64,000 nucleotides of DNA from Nannobrachium achirus (GCA_963921795.1 OY997649.1:29741055-29805054), one strand, 5' to 3'; numbered from the stretch's first letter, positions 1 to 53,692 are shown. Program-made: numbers and translations. The notes: generated by a model from the letters alone, not told the origin.

Positions 1-186
1 CATTTTTAAAATTATAAATGCAAAACGAACGGTTTTGGACATAGAAGATTTTCACCCGATAACGAAGATATCTGAACTGTCGCTGGAGTAGCGGGAATGC
101 CACCGTCACCCCCTGCAATGCTGTGGCCCTCGGCTTGGTACCCTAGACATAATTCGGCCCTTGGGGAAAACTAATTGGGGAACCCT
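1..186 (-). mobile_element. hAT-like MITE, family B, cut by window start
   Basis: Ends with GGGGAACCCTG and runs in reverse through the same blocks as the full copy at 21735-22200 (AACTAATTGGGG, CCTAGACATAATT, GTTTTGGACATA). Only one arm lies in the window. Confidence 0.7.
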
Positions 187-541
187 GGTCTAGTAGTTTG
201 CGAGATTATCTCTGGTCATACACGTCTGGTCGTATACGTGCTTCTCTGTGTAAATATTGAGAAATCTAATATGGGATGACCCATCAACTACAAGCCTTTT
301 TCCTGAATACTAACATACTAACATTCAGTACATGGAGGTAGGTAAATGTCACAGATGAAAAGGGAGAGAGAGAGCATAGGGACTGATTGGGTGAGTGATG
401 CTAGGCAGTCAACCGGGCCCCGCCTATTCCAGCTTAACATGTTTTTCTCACTCCCAGGTTTTAATGCTGATTTGAGAAAGCAGGGAGTTGTGCACAGCAA
501 GGGCTTTCTGGGCTTGCACCTAGGGCTCCAATCTGTTTTTA

Positions 542-1892
<1,351 letters not shown>

Positions 1893-2992
1893 CCCTAAAA
1901 TCACGCAAATCGGTACACAGTGTGTCTACACTCATCTCATCCACATGGATCTGTCCCATTTAGTGCCACCTTCAGGCCAATTTTTTCAAACACATTTTTG
2001 GACACTGCTCCTACAGATTTGGCCCTAAAATCACGCAAATCGCTACACAGTATGTCTACACTCATGTCATCAACATGGATCTGTCCCATATAGCGCCACC
2101 ATCAGGCCGATTTTTTCAAACACATTTTTGGACACTGCTCCTAGAAATTTTGCCCTAAAATTATGCAAATCGGTACACACTTGCTCTAAACTCATGTCAT
2201 CAACATGGATCTGTCCCATTTAGCACCACCTTCAGGCAGATTTTTTAAAACACATTTTTGGCCACTACTCCTACAGATTTTGCACTAAAATCACGCAAAT
2301 CACTATACAGTATGTCTACACTCATGTCATCAACATGGATCTGTCCCATATAGCGCCACCATCAGGCCGATTTTTTCAAACACCGTTTTTGGACACTGCT
2401 CCTACACATTTTGGCCTAAAATCAAGCTGTGACCTGACGGTCGCTTATCTCCCGATTAGGGAGTCTTACTGGTTCTTTTACGTGAATGCACACCTGCTGG
2501 CTTGGGTTACTTGGGCGTCCTGCTCTCCAGGCTTAATGCAGGGCTGTGGATTGAGTACATGTTAATGTGAAAGAGTGGGCCGAGGGCGGCAAGTGGCGAC
2601 TAATGAGCAGTGCCTCGTCGTCGGAGCCTGAAGAGGAAGCAGGGCTCATTTGGATTGTAAATGCCTCCTCTGCCCTTTTTATACTGTTGTCGTCACACGT
2701 TAAATACGGCTCCAGATTCCATTTAGGCCTGGCTTCAAAGCTTCCTTAGGGATGCATCAGTTATGATAGCATCTACTGTTTCTTCCTGTCCCCGCTATGT
2801 TTGAGCCTCTATCGTGCGCAAAGGGAGATTTATGTAGATTTATGAAGGGAACACAGGTTATTTATGCAGTTCTCCTTAGGAGCTGAATGATGGTCTTCAA
2901 TGTTCTTTCTAAGTTTTGAATGACAGATTTCTGTATAATTCTATTATTTCTCTCTCCACCTATATCCCCCAACACCTCTCCTTCCCTCCTAG

Positions 2993-19714
<16,722 letters not shown>

Positions 19715-19990
19715 GCGTGCTGAACATACAGTACATACAGTAGCATGTACGCACGCACATGCACACACCCCACTGTCACTCAACCCCCTCCTATCCTATC
19801 CAGGCTCCAAGTCTCTTTTCACGCATCAATCTTTCTTTCTCTCTTTGTCTGTCTTCTGTTGGCCTACATTCGGACAGGCAAAGGAACTGGACACCTCTAA
19901 AAGGAAAACTCAAAACGAAACAAGAAAACTGTGTTTTCTGCTGGAAAACGACAATGGTGTGACGTGAGAGCAGAGAAAAATGTTTTATTT

Positions 19991-19996
19991 ATTAAA
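19991..19996 (+). other. Possible poly(A) signal of ppp3cc
   Basis: ATTAAA about 280 nt after the stop. AATAAA hexamers also occur at 23958, 23975 and 24149, so a longer 3' UTR is equally possible. The true end cannot be told from sequence alone. Confidence 0.25.
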
Positions 19997-20232
19997 TGGA
20001 TTATATTAGATATATTGTATGTAATAGCTACAAATTATTGAATGAATACATTTCACAATCATTCAAATGTATTATGTACACTGAAGCTATAAATTATAGA
20101 TAATTGTCAATGATTGAGCGGAAGGGAGAATACTTAGTACATTTTAGTTGATTTAATCATACAGTGCCGTAGACAGACCCTTTATTAAGCAGTTCTGCTT
20201 AATTTATACTCCGATTTATGGTGTTGTCGCAT

Positions 20233-20301
20233 GCCAAAAATAACCGGCCTATAATCTCACAGCGCGAAGCACCGTGACCTTGTAGATCTGCTGTCTTCGG
20301 C
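20233..20301. repeat. Recurrent palindrome, stand-alone copy next to family C element
   Basis: GCCAAAAATAACCGGCC at one end and GATCTGCTGTCTTCGGC at the other, with CACAGCGCGAAGCACCGTG in the centre. It stops one base before the left end of the 20303 element. Confidence 0.7.
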
Positions 20302-20302
20302 A

Positions 20303-20679
20303 TAGGGATGGGATGATAATCGCTATTAGCGTTTATCGCGATAAAAACACACTTACATTAATCTTATCGTGGAGATTTAAATTTATCGCAAAATGATCCT
20401 CAATCATGCACTGGGATCAATGCACCTTTTGTCGAGCTGCATATCTGATGCCATTTATAATTCGTAAAACGGTCCTGGAAATAACGTAGCCAACTTGATG
20501 CAGTCTTTTTTTTTTTTTTTTTTTTTTCAGTCAATCAGCAAAGAAATAGCTGATCTACAAGGCAAATGTTCCGCCCCATGATAATGGCTGTTGGGGATAT
20601 TTTGATTAGCACAATATCGTAAATCACAATTGCTTTGGTCACAATCGTGACATGACATTTTCATATCGTCCCATCCCTA
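20303..20679. mobile_element. hAT-like MITE, family C, diverged
   Basis: TAGGGATGGGATGATAATCG to ATCGTCCCATCCCTA; a T-run at about 20508-20527; internal AAATAGCTGATCTACAAGG recalls half of the recurrent palindrome. No clear target duplication. Confidence 0.8.
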
Positions 20680-21734
20680 CTTGTCTGCGCACAATGCCTT
20701 CGTATAAAGTATAAATCGGACTTAAGGATTTCTATCATTGTCTTCTATGTGCTTGGCAAGGGAAAAAAGATATAGGCTTTAACCACGTGAGTCCCAGTAT
20801 GTTCTGGGATGAATAATCTGCGAAAATGGCAGATATACAGTACAAGCTTGCAACATATTGCAGTGTGACACGTAAGCTTGTAGATTGTCTATTTTCTGGC
20901 TAAGATATACAGTACATGTGCTGTAGAGGGAAATACACCACATGTACAGGGCCTTGTTTGGACCCCTGTGGGACTCTGGCCAACTAAGTATTTAGGAAGT
21001 ACAAAATACATGGCCTCAAGGAGCATTCAGATCTCACATGCTTCTTGTCAGGCAATCTGATGACTTTTGAAGGTTATACATTCTGTACAGTGTGTGCATA
21101 TGTTTGTGTGTGTGAGAGTGTGAGTGTGTCATTTGAAAGATATATATATATATAATATAATGTATATGTATTAAATGGGGAACAATATATAAGGGAAGTA
21201 GATACCAGAAAATGATTGCAAATGATTATTTTATACCTCCCAAGGAAGTTTCACAAAGACTTAATGTCATAGTTTTATTTATAACTCATCTGGGGAAAGA
21301 AATAACGAGTCCCAGAATCACTGATTGCCATTTTTGATCAGTGTCCACCGCCCTCCCTTCCCGTAGAACATTGTAAGCAACATTACCATTTACTTTAACA
21401 CACATTGTCAGTTCTGACAGAATGACAGGGCTGCACATTTATCGTTTTAAGATGGAAAACATTATTTTTACTAGATAACGAGACCATGATTATTGGTATG
21501 ATTAACTTATGTGTCCGTCTGAGAGTGATGGTTGGTTATCGCACTTTTGCATCTTACAGTATGTTGAAGTCTTGACTACGCTATCGTTTCCTCTCCAGTA
21601 CTCTGTAATGATGAATTATGGGTTCAAATGCTTCAAGATGAATGTATTGTGCAGCCCTAGTTTGTACAGTACCTGCGCGGTAATTTGATGGCTCAGCAGC
21701 CAGGTTTTCAGTCTGGTTCAAATAAGACATACAG
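20680..21734. other. Intergenic, downstream of ppp3cc
   Basis: AT-rich with GT-rich and AT microsatellite near 21097-21160 and another palindrome copy at about 20823-20903. No gene recognised. Confidence 0.5.
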
Positions 21735-22200
21735 CAGGGTTCCCCAATTAGTTTTCCCCAAGGGCCAAATTATGTCTAGGGTACCAAGCCGAGGGCCACA
21801 ACATTGCAGGGGGAGACGGCGGTGTTCCTGCTACTCCAGCGACAGTTCCGATATCGTCGTTGTCGGGTGAAAATCTTGTATGTCCAAAACCGTTCGTTTT
21901 GAATTTATAATTTAAAAAAATATTTAAACTAGTGAAAACAGCAGATCTACAAGCACACAACGCCTCGCACCACGAGGCGTTGTGTGCTTGTAGATCGGCT
22001 ACTTTTGTGCGACGGCCTTGTATGATTTGCGAAAGAACGTACTGTACAAATTTGGAGATACGAGATTTCCAGCCGACAACGACGATATACTAGTGTTGTT
22101 GCTGCTCTTATACCACCATTATTACTGGGGTTGGTGTAGGCCAGACAGTAGCCCCCCGCGGGCCGCAAATGGCCTGCAGGCCGCCTATTGGGGAACCCTG
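21735..22200. mobile_element. hAT-like MITE, family B, complete
   Basis: CAGGGTTCCCCAATTAG to TTGGGGAACCCTG with perfect 8-bp duplication ACATACAG (21727-21734, 22201-22208). It holds a palindrome copy at 21931-22009 with CACAACGCCTCGC. Partial copies of this family lie at 1-186, 33160-33415 and 41032-41262. Confidence 0.93.
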
Positions 22201-23549
22201 ACATACAGTATGTCGTGTTCCAAGAACATATCAACTCTGAGAGCGCCACTTGGTTGTGATTTTTCTCTCAACAGCTTGATCTTAGGGTTGAGTACTGCAC
22301 ATGGACTGCACATATGGCCCCACATACATTTGCCCCCTTAATGCAGAGTAAGTGCTGCTGTTATTAGACTGAAATTTATTTGCATTATTATTGAGGTATT
22401 ATTGAGGTTTCATTGTATTTAACCAGGTTTTGGCACTTGGTTTGATATCGTTGCTGTTGGAGCAGAAACCTTGTTTCTCCATATTTCATCTTATGTTTTT
22501 TTAAATAAATGAATGCCCTATTTTATACTTCGGAGTATGGCAGTGTCACGCAACTGTAGCAAAAATAGACTGTCTGAAAGACTATTTTTGCTATTTTTGA
22601 CAAACGTGGGAAAAAAATTACCCAAAATATAGCGACGCCAGGTTAAAAGTGTTTAAGTCTTTCTGTGGGTTTTATAAATTAAATCTATTTACAATAGCCT
22701 GTAACTATATAAATATAACTAGACTACATAATTAAGTCACAAACTACAGCGGTTTTGTGCATAGTACAAGGTTTCCACCCAAGCAAAGATTTGAAGTTGA
22801 TTGTCACTTGTCAAACACTAATCAAGGGCCATGCTTTGTTTCCTTTATTCGCTAAAGCAGTGTCACCATCTATCATCGATTACACGCTGTGGGTTTTTCC
22901 TTTCTTGATTACGATAATATGACTACATTCCTGAAAATAAGGGGATTGCATATAAATTGATTAGAATTTCAGCAAAATGACGCTGTTGTTCAGCAACACC
23001 ATGTGATAACCCTGATTACCCCAGAAATAGATGGACTGAGTCATTCACCATGGGAGTTATGGTGTTGTGAAATGGTACACTGCCGCCTCACAAGCAGCTG
23101 TCTATTAAAGCCCTAAACAGTACTGTAATCATCTCTGTCACGGCTGACTCATTTTGTAACACAGGCAGTCAAACTGAGACTGGGGACTAATAGGCAATCA
23201 CTGCACTCACATTGCTGGTGTTTTGTTTTTTTGTTCTTCCTTCTTTCTTTCTTGATTTGTCTTATTTTTTTGTGCTGAAGTATTCTGTTCTGTTCTGAAC
23301 AACCCCTACTCTGAATGCCCACGCTCCCAGTCCGAAACCCTTTAAGACATGATTGTTATTTTTCACTTGGAAATACAACCAACTTTTAACTGGTGCTTTG
23401 ATACACCTGTCTGTAAGTCTACTTCTGTCTTTTGAGAAAGGAAAACGAATACAAAAAAAAAGCTTTAAGATTTGCTATTCACTTGTGAATTTACCCTTTT
23501 TATAAAGGCATTTGATCTCATGTGCCATGTCACCTTGGCCACACCTGTC

Positions 23550-23593
<44 letters not shown>

Positions 23594-25947
23594 TTTGTGT
23601 ATGTGTGCGTGCAGTATGAAATGAAGCCAATTCCAACGTCTCATTCAAGCACATGGAGATATTTGGATGACGGTAAAAAATACATTTTTGTATCCTTATG
23701 CTATACCATTTCCAAGCTGTCTATTGACGGGTAACCTGGGAAATGTTCTTAGTTTTTGGGTTTACATTTAATAGAAATTGTGTGAACAACCAGTATGATG
23801 ACTTGTCAGGTTCTATACATATCTTGTAAAGAACATCATTCATTTACTAAATCTTCCGAATAGCTGTAAAAAGGGACCAGAAATCCTTTCATCAAGTACC
23901 GTAATTATCATGCGAGGCCATGAAATCTTTCTCTTCGTAGATGTATCTCTTGAAAATAATAAACTTAAACTCAAAATAAAATGACGTTTTCCCTCTATTT
24001 TGGGTTTTCACTTGTCGCTCAAGTTTGAAGGATATGTTTAAAGAAATTTATAAAAGCATCAAACTTTAAGGAGAAAAAAAAACGGGCCAATTCAGTTCTC
24101 TCCCCGATGAAGACCTTATCCGGTCGAAACATGTTGGCATTTTTATGGAATAAACTTTCTTTTAACTTCACTTCCTCCCCTCTACATTTTTTGACTGCTT
24201 GGTTCTCTTCTTTCTTTTAATGCTTTAATAATTTCTGCCTTATTTCATTTATTCATACGTTCATATAGCTGCTCATTACTAACCAGTAACCACAATCATC
24301 TACTTGGGCCAGTGACCAGGAGCAGAGTAGTTGAGGATGAAGTGCCTTGTTAAGGGCTCTTGTTGAGAGTGGGGAGTGTTGAGCCTGATTTATACTTCAT
24401 TGTGCAATGAATCATGTTGGGAGTATTGAGCCTGATTCTGTGCAATGAATTGTGGATGTGATGCGTTGTGAGCTTGTAGATCAGCTATTTCCAGCGCACG
24501 GCGCCATCATACTACCGAGCATAAATTAAGCATTACATTGTTCTAACATCTAGACCTGTTGTCAACTTGTTTCTTTCAAACAAATGTTATGATGCTCAGG
24601 AAAGGAACATTTGAGCAGGTACATATATTTTATAACTGCTCGGTCAGACAATCTTTATACCCTCATGGTGTGCAACTTTAATGGAAATATGAACAAAGGT
24701 GATGCTTCACTTTTATGTTGGAGTCATTCTAGGGAAGGCCATGAATTTCAACTGAATGAATTTCAACTTGAAAGGTTATCATTTGCTGTTAAACAGACTT
24801 TACAAGACAAGACAACACCGGGGCTAGGGATCAATAAAGTTCTCATCATGAAATCATGGACAAATAAATAACTTCTCATGACCCAGATCACTGATGGGTT
24901 GGGGACTAACAACGTATAGCCATTCTTTACACAATTCAAGCAGATGTCAAGATACTCTTTTTTTTTTTATAAAAAAATGTTTTATTACTTGTGAAAATAT
25001 TTCAAAGACGTCATCATTTAAACAGCAGTTTTTTACATAAATCGCACTGCTCTGTAGGTCTGTTTGTGGTTTAGTGATGCAGCAAAGATGTGCAACCTGT
25101 ATTGCTGCTTTATACAGTATTGTTACTTTCCGTTATATTTGATGTAAAACCTGGATTCATGATATTTTTATTTTATACAATCCCTTTTCATTTTGTTCAG
25201 TGTCTTAATCTGAATCATACAATACTCAGCAAGGATAAGCAATATAATCAGAGCTTATTTACATGGAGGTCATTAGTAACAAAGCAGAAGAGCAGCTCCT
25301 GTAGAAACTGAATGGGCAACCCACTCACTAGCTTGCAGCTTCCCCACTCACTAGCTTTTGTTCTACAGTCCTGTTCTATTATGTTGCTGTCGGGCAGAAA
25401 ACTCTTATATTAAAGCTGTACTGTGGAAGCTGCTCAACTAGTGGTCAGTAGCGGTATTGCTTTTTTCATCCGGAGACGCCGCGGAGCACCTCCGCCTCGC
25501 CGATACGCATCCGTAGAGCCGTCTCCCGTCATTTTTAGACCAGGATTGAGGGAGTAGCAGGCAAGATTCCTTCAATGTAAACACAGTTGCTGAGGGAAGC
25601 TACTTCCTTTAGAGACAGCAAGACTCGCTGTGATTGACCGGTGGTGTATGATCCGCGCTGTGATTGGCCGGTAGTGTATCATGTGGGAGATGACATCATT
25701 TTGCCGGGAAATTCTACCCCCCTCATGACTCATAGAAAACATATAAAGAGAAGGCTTCAGAGGCTGAAAATAACAGAGTGGGTGTTCTAAAACTTTAGCG
25801 ATTTAACAGTTAGGACAATTTTAAGATTTGTTTTATAAAAAAAGTTACATGGTATAACTTTAACTCCATATTCAGGAGGTTTCCACCCGACAGACGGTTG
25901 CAAAGACTTTGGAGCAATTATTCCTTGCTGTGCTAGATTCTGTAGAT
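22201..25947. other. Intergenic between ppp3cc and adam28
   Basis: No gene recognised. Contains (GT)n at 23553-23590, a hairpin at 22558-22592 (GCAAAAATAG / CTATTTTTGC), and at about 24100-24155 a GATGAAGACC...GGTCGAAACATG...GAATAAA block of the kind seen at ends of fish retroelements. The 3' UTR of adam28 may enter its right part; TTTATT (AATAAA on the minus strand) occurs near 24980 and 25168. Confidence 0.45.
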
Positions 25948-26128
25948 CAGTGTTTCTCTAACTTTGAAATGTCAAGGTCTCCCCTTGACTTTGATAGTGT
26001 ACAAATGAACATGTTAGGGTTCATTTGGTTCCATTTGTACACTGTTAGAGTTACACACTTGCATGTGTCAATTTAGATCCCCCTAAAGGAACCCACAGAG
26101 TCCCTGGAATCCACTTTGAGAACCGCTG
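25948..26128. mobile_element. hAT-like MITE, family A, short diverged copy
   Basis: CAGTGTTTCTCTAACTTTG to CACTTTGAGAACCGCTG; flanks CTGTAGAT (25940-25947) and CTGTTGAT (26129-26136) match at 7 of 8 bases. Confidence 0.75.
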
Positions 26129-26718
26129 CTGTTGATGCGGCTTGCATCGTAGGACATTACATGAGTCTGTAAGATTAGGCTTAAACATGGCATTGAAAAA
26201 TTACTTAATGTTCTGTGACAAAAGTATCATTTACAAATACAATTTGGTCCAGTATGTTGTTTGCGAGTGCAATATTCTGTAGCATGGCAATACAAATAAA
26301 TAAATAAAAAAGGTATACAAAAACATGGCTCATATTCAGGACAAGAGGACCTTACAGTACCAAAAAGAGCATTTTTGATGCCTCATCATAAGCAGCACTC
26401 AATGCATGGCTCACATGTAACAACGTAAAGCCCAACCTTTCTAGTTTGCCCATCTTGCAGTTTGCATATCATTGGTACAAACAAACACTCCTCCGAACTT
26501 TTCTGAGGAGGAGAACTTCGTCCCAATTCATATACTTTGTCATTCTTCGGAGCATAAATTAGGCTTTAGACAACATGAATGTAGAGAAAATGTCCAAGGA
26601 GTCTTTGTTGTTATGTAAAGTTTCAATGTTTTCATTCTCTGGCTAGCCTGCAGGCTTGGGTTAGCGTGGTGTTGGATAAGGCTGAGAGCTTGATTTACTC
26701 TTCGTTCCCCACTGGATA

Positions 26719-48890
<22,172 letters not shown>

Positions 48891-49070
48891 TGTCAGAGAG
48901 CAGTCAGTGACTGTAAGGACAGTGTCTGAGCCTCTACCTGTAGTTTCGTCTGGGGTAAGGCCACACCTTTGCTGACCGTCTTCAGCCTGTCACAGCCAAC
49001 TTCCTCATAATGACAAAGATATGCATACAACTTCACATGACAGGCTGCAGCACGCCCACTATTTGCAGAA
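48891..49070 (-). promoter_or_regulatory. Probable 5' UTR and proximal promoter of adam28
   Basis: Sequence immediately upstream of the predicted ATG. No clear TATA box. Read on the gene strand it has GAGGAAGT around 48998-49006, an ETS/PU.1-like core that would suit a leukocyte-expressed ADAM28, and a GGTGTGGCC box near 48961-48970. The transcription start and any non-coding upstream exon cannot be fixed. Confidence 0.3.
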
Positions 49071-51358
49071 AGCTGTTAAAAGTTGAACTTAGGTTGGCTG
49101 TTCTAAATAACCTTTGTAGGTGTTTCACTGATACAGCCTACTTCAACTATTTCTTTATTGCGCCCATAGGACTTCCAACATAAAAAAGACAGTAAAAGGA
49201 CTTATTTGGGATGTTCCTTTTAGGCAGCAGGGGTGTTTAACTGTACTTCTACTGTACTACATTTCTATCGTATTGACTATACTTGTACTGTTCTCCATTT
49301 TTTGTCTAATAAAATAATCAGTCAATCAATCAAAAAAAGAGCTTTTGCACACACCATGGGCTATAGGTATACTTGTAGAAAATGCACTTTTAGACAGACG
49401 TTTTTAACATTGAGTTGCAAGAAGACAGATAGTGCAAGCAACGTACTGTATAAGGTATGCGAGAACGAATTTTTACAGCAAAATATCAAGTAATCTGCTC
49501 CTACCTTGTCATTCAATATAAATTTCTTGAGTTACTTCTTCTTTTTCTTCTTCTTCTTCCTGTCTGCTATGCAATAAACCCATGAGTCAGCAGTTTGACT
49601 CACGGCTTCTTCGCTCATTCAGGAGTTTCACACAACACCTCAAGTTCACTGGTCACGCTATTGTCACACAGTGTTAGAACGGGCTCTGACAATTCACGAT
49701 GCATGTCAACTAGAAAATAACTGAGCCTCATCCTCAGCAGTTTTGATGCTTGCTCACTCTCTCTCATCCTCCCCTCCCTACCTCGCTCACCCACTGAGTG
49801 CATGCTTGGACTACAGCCCGAAGCACAGAGAAAGTCTAGTCAAGAAGACAATAAGGCCAATGTACAGGCCCTGTCAGTGGCCGGGCCAGGACATTTCAGG
49901 ACATGGGGTGAAATGTGTGCTGTGTCCTGTCTTGACCCATCCAGCGATCCAGTCTTAGTTCTCTCTGGTCCTGCGAGGATCAGTGGCTATTAGGTGGAGT
50001 AATGTACTAGGAATGCACACGTGTGTGTGTGCGTGCGTGCGTGCCTGTGTGCCTCCATACATTATACTGTATATACGCCTAGAGTTACATGCAGGGTTCA
50101 AATGATGTGACACCTGAGCCCATCTGTGGTGGGGTCATTAATACATTACCAAGAACCATTATTTAATCACATACAATACATTTGTAATGAGGAGTAGCAT
50201 AGCATGTATGTTGAGATAAATAGGCTGCGAAATAAATTGTTCATAAAATAACTAAATGCATCATAGCTCTTTGGCGGCTCTGCCATGACCACCTTGTTTG
50301 TTGCAATATCACTGGCAGTGTTTTGCATGATTGCAATGCTGTGACCCAAGTGTTGGACCACAGTTGAGATTCTATGTTGGTATAGGAAGCAGACTAGAAC
50401 ATTGCAACATTTCTTTTGAATCATTTAGGTTCCTGTTTCACTTTTGTGATGTTCTGAACTCGCTGTTGACCGTGTACCAATATGCAGTATTTCATGTGAA
50501 TATCCCACACTATTAAGCTATGATGAGAGCCTATGACTATCATGATTGAGTAATAACAATGGCCTTGGTGAGGATGATGATGATGATTGTATGATTATCA
50601 TAGTCTCTTCCTATCACATGGGAATTTCCAGGACCACTTGAACCCTGCAGCATCTCTATTCTTGGGAACTATTCGCCAATAAATAGATCTACAAGCTCAC
50701 AACACATAGTAGCAACGCATCTCGTTGTGAGTTTGTAGATGGCTAGATTTTTGACAATGAGATTTGGTATAAAGGGGAAAAAACTGTGAAGTACAGTGCA
50801 ACTCAGGTCCAGGCTACTTCTCACCCATATCAAACCAGATAGGAATATGCATGCATACACATAAAAAACTAAAAACAGCTCCTACACTACATGCACCAAT
50901 GTCCACTTATTTATTGTTGCACCTAAACATCAAAGTGATGTCTCAAGCAATACTGCTCTTCATTAGATTAAAGTGAATGCATGACAGCATTTTGAATTCA
51001 TACCTGATACTAGTCACATGACACATTCACATAAACAGTGCGACATAGAAAAAGTATACAATGCAAAGACTAAATATACTGTGTATTATATACAGTATTC
51101 TAACTACTTTACATGAATGTATACCCACAAACATGTTGCATGCCTGTTTATATACGGTACACATAAAAACTTGATGTGTAGGCCTACGCAGTTCTACACT
51201 GCTTTGATAATGCTAAGAATTTAACTGTGTGAAGTAACACTCAAATATATCCCCAGAAAACAATCCTAACATGTACAAAAATATATCCAAAAATATATTG
51301 GGTGGAAAACACTCATTTAGGGTAACAACCATCGGACGTTATCTACTATGGGAAAATA
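49071..51358. other. Intergenic upstream of adam28
   Basis: No coding exon supported. CT/TTC-rich stretch at 49531-49560 and a palindrome copy at 50676-50755 (AAATAGATCTACAAGC ... GTTTGTAGATGGC). Confidence 0.5.
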
Positions 51359-51845
51359 CTAAATATAGACTCCTCTATACTGTATTTTGTATTTGTATTT
51401 ATTTATTAGCACACATAGTTGAAATACAAGAGAAACAATACATTTGTATAACATTGTGCAGGAGAAGACCTGTAATGATGATCCTTTAAGCCTTGGATCA
51501 GCGGCATTCCATAACTTAGCTCCTCTGTATCTTATTTCAAACTGCCTGATGGAAATACGACAATAAGTTACATGAAGGTCTTTAGATTGCCGTGTGACAT
51601 ATGAATGAATACTATTAAAACCATTTGGTAGATTGCGTTGATCATTGATACATTTATACACAAATATACATATCTGTAAAGAATTAACCTCGGACACAGA
51701 CAGAATGTTTAGTTTCTTGAAGAGGAGCAAATCGATCGGAGGATGTTGCCAGTCTAACAAATCTTTTTTGAAGTAAAATCATTTTTTGAAGATGTGAAGA
51801 ATGAGTGCTAGGCTAGCCCATATCATATTACAGTAAGATATACCA
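51359..51845 (-). pseudogene. LINE reverse transcriptase, C-terminal fragment
   Basis: Minus-strand reading gives SYCNMIWASL...ILHIFKK and, after a frame change, CIFVYKCIN and IRQFEIRYRGAKLWN, motifs typical of the C-terminal end of fish non-LTR retrotransposon proteins. Interrupted on its upstream side by the 51846-52739 insertion; broken by frame changes. Confidence 0.7.
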
Positions 51846-52739
51846 GTAAGACTCCCTAATCGGGAGATAAGCGACCGTAGGTGGCTTATCTCCACAAATA
51901 GGGCAAAAATGTGTTTTTCCCAAATCTTCCTGATCCATGTTGATGACATGAGTGTAGACATGCTGTGTAGTGATATTCGTGATTTTAGGGCAAAAACTGT
52001 AGGAGCAGTGTCCAAAAATGTGTTTTAAAAATCGGCCTGAAGGTGGCGCTAGAATAGGGCCATGTGAGAAATGAGGGGTGGGGTCTCCGCGTTGCCTTGG
52101 CGGACGAATAGGTACCGGCCCCGGCTCTCCCGGACGCTCCTAGCCCGAGTTACGGCATTTTATGTGCGCTGCAGTGGCAGGGGGTCCTCCACTGGGGGCG
52201 CCACCACTTTTGCATCCGTTCTGGAGCACCAGGAGTCGGTGGTCCCCGGGAATTCCCCGCGAGCAGCCCCGTTGGGGTGGTCATTTGGTCATTTTTGCAC
52301 ATTTGGTCATTTTTTACATCTGGGGGTCCCCCAGGGACCTGGGGGTCCCTGGGGCTCCGGGGGTCCTTGGAGGTTGTAGTTTGGCAGGCAAGGAGTGTGT
52401 GTGTAAAATCTGGCATGGATCGGGTCAATGGGTGCGGAGATATAAGCAGGGAAAAAGTGTGACGTGTGACGTGTGAGCACATTTGGTCATTTTTTACATC
52501 TGGGGGTCCCCCAGGGACCTGGGGGTCCCTGGGGCTCCGGGGGTCCTTGGAGGTTGTAGTTTGGCAGTCAAGGAGTGTGTGTGCAAAATTTGGCATGGAT
52601 GGGGGCAACGGTTGTGGAGATATGAGCAGGGCAACAGTGTGACTGACGGACTGACGGACTGACTGACTGACTGACGCACAGACAGCCCGGGGAGGTTTTG
52701 GTAGTAAATGATAAGGAAAAATGATAGACTATAATAAAG
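51846..52739. mobile_element. Insertion of the CTAATCGGGAG repeat family, copy 1
   Basis: Begins CCAGTAAGACTCCCTAATCG, contains one inverted unit of the 130-bp repeat seen at 1893, then a GC-rich part (CGGACGAATAGGTACCGGCC) with a roughly 180-bp internal duplication of CTGGGGGTCCCCCAGGGACC, then GACTGACGGACTGAC runs. It lies inside the LINE. Long frames here are repeat artefacts. Confidence 0.7.
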
Positions 52740-52850
52740 AATTAAAAAACAACTCCTATTCATCAGTGAACATACCTTCCTTATTATATCTACTGACTTC
52801 ATTGCTTTTTTACAAACATGATCAATGTGTTTTTTCCAGTTGAGTTTATC
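52740..52850 (-). pseudogene. LINE reverse transcriptase, thumb-region fragment
   Basis: Minus strand reads KLNWKKHIDHVCKKAMKSVD then IIRKVCSLMNRSCFLILYYS, the region after the polymerase core of such LINE proteins. It lies between two insertions and links the 51359 and 56949 fragments. Confidence 0.7.
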
Positions 52851-53005
52851 ATAGACCGTGAGCCACTGGGGTTGGTCGGTACCATCTGAGGGCAATAATT
52901 CTCATAGTGATTTTTGTCAAGGTATACATGTCTGGAGTTAGAAAATATGTGATAGCATTGCACCAGTGGTAGCTGTATAGGTGCTATCATGCAATTTATT
53001 TATAC

Positions 53006-53692
53006 CAGTAAGACTCCCTAATCGGGAGATAAGCGACCGTAGGTCTCACTAGAAGAGGGCCATGTGAGAAATGAGGGGTGGGGTCTCCGCGTTGCCTTGG
53101 CGGACGAATAGGTACCGGCCCCGGCTCTCCCGGACGCTCCTAGGCCGAGTTAGGGCATTTTATGTGAGCTGCAGTGGAGGGGGTCCTCCACTGGGGGCGC
53201 CACCACTTTTGCATCCGTTCTGGAGTACCAGGAGTGGGTGGTCCCCGTGAATTCCCCGTGAGCAGCCCCGTGGGGGTGGTCATTTGGTCATTTTTGCACA
53301 TTTGGTATTTTTTTTACACCTGGGGGTCCCCCAGGGACCTGGGGGTCCCTGGAACTCCGGGGGTCCTTGGAGGTTGTAGTTTGGCAGGCAAGGAGTTTGT
53401 GTGGAAATTTTGGCATGGATCGGGGCAACGGTGGCCGAGATATGAGTAGGGGGAAAGTGTGACGTGTATGTGGTAATGTTTTTACACCTGGGGGTCCCTG
53501 GAACTCCGGGGATCCTTGGAGGTTGTAGTTTGGCAGGCAAGGAGTTTGTGTGGAAATTTTGGCATGGATCGGGGCAACGGTTGTGGAGATATGAGCAGGG
53601 CAAAAGTGTGACTGACTGACGGACTGACGGACTGACAGACAGCCCCTGGAGCTTTTGATAGTAAATGCGACCTACGGTCGCAATAACACTAG
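53006..53692. mobile_element. CTAATCGGGAG repeat family, copy 2, Helitron-like end
   Basis: Closely repeats copy 1 (ACCAGTAAGACTCCCTAATC; CGGACGAATAGGTACCGG; CCTGGGGGTCCC), without the 130-bp unit. It ends with hairpin GCGACC-TAC-GGTCGC (53667-53681) followed by AATAACA and CTAG (53689-53692), the layout of a Helitron 3' end. The next base is G rather than the expected T, so the family call is tentative. Confidence 0.45.

Noticed and set aside
24096-24160. GATGAAGACC...GGTCGAAACATG...AATAAA block as a retroelement end
   Set aside because: It resembles fish retroelement tails from memory, but there is no supporting coding sequence nearby; kept only as a note in the intergenic entry.
52071-52608. 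Pro/Gly-rich frames up to 152 codons
   Set aside because: They lie in the GC-rich repeat duplicated at 53045-53640, with internal tandem copies; the frames are not kept between copies.
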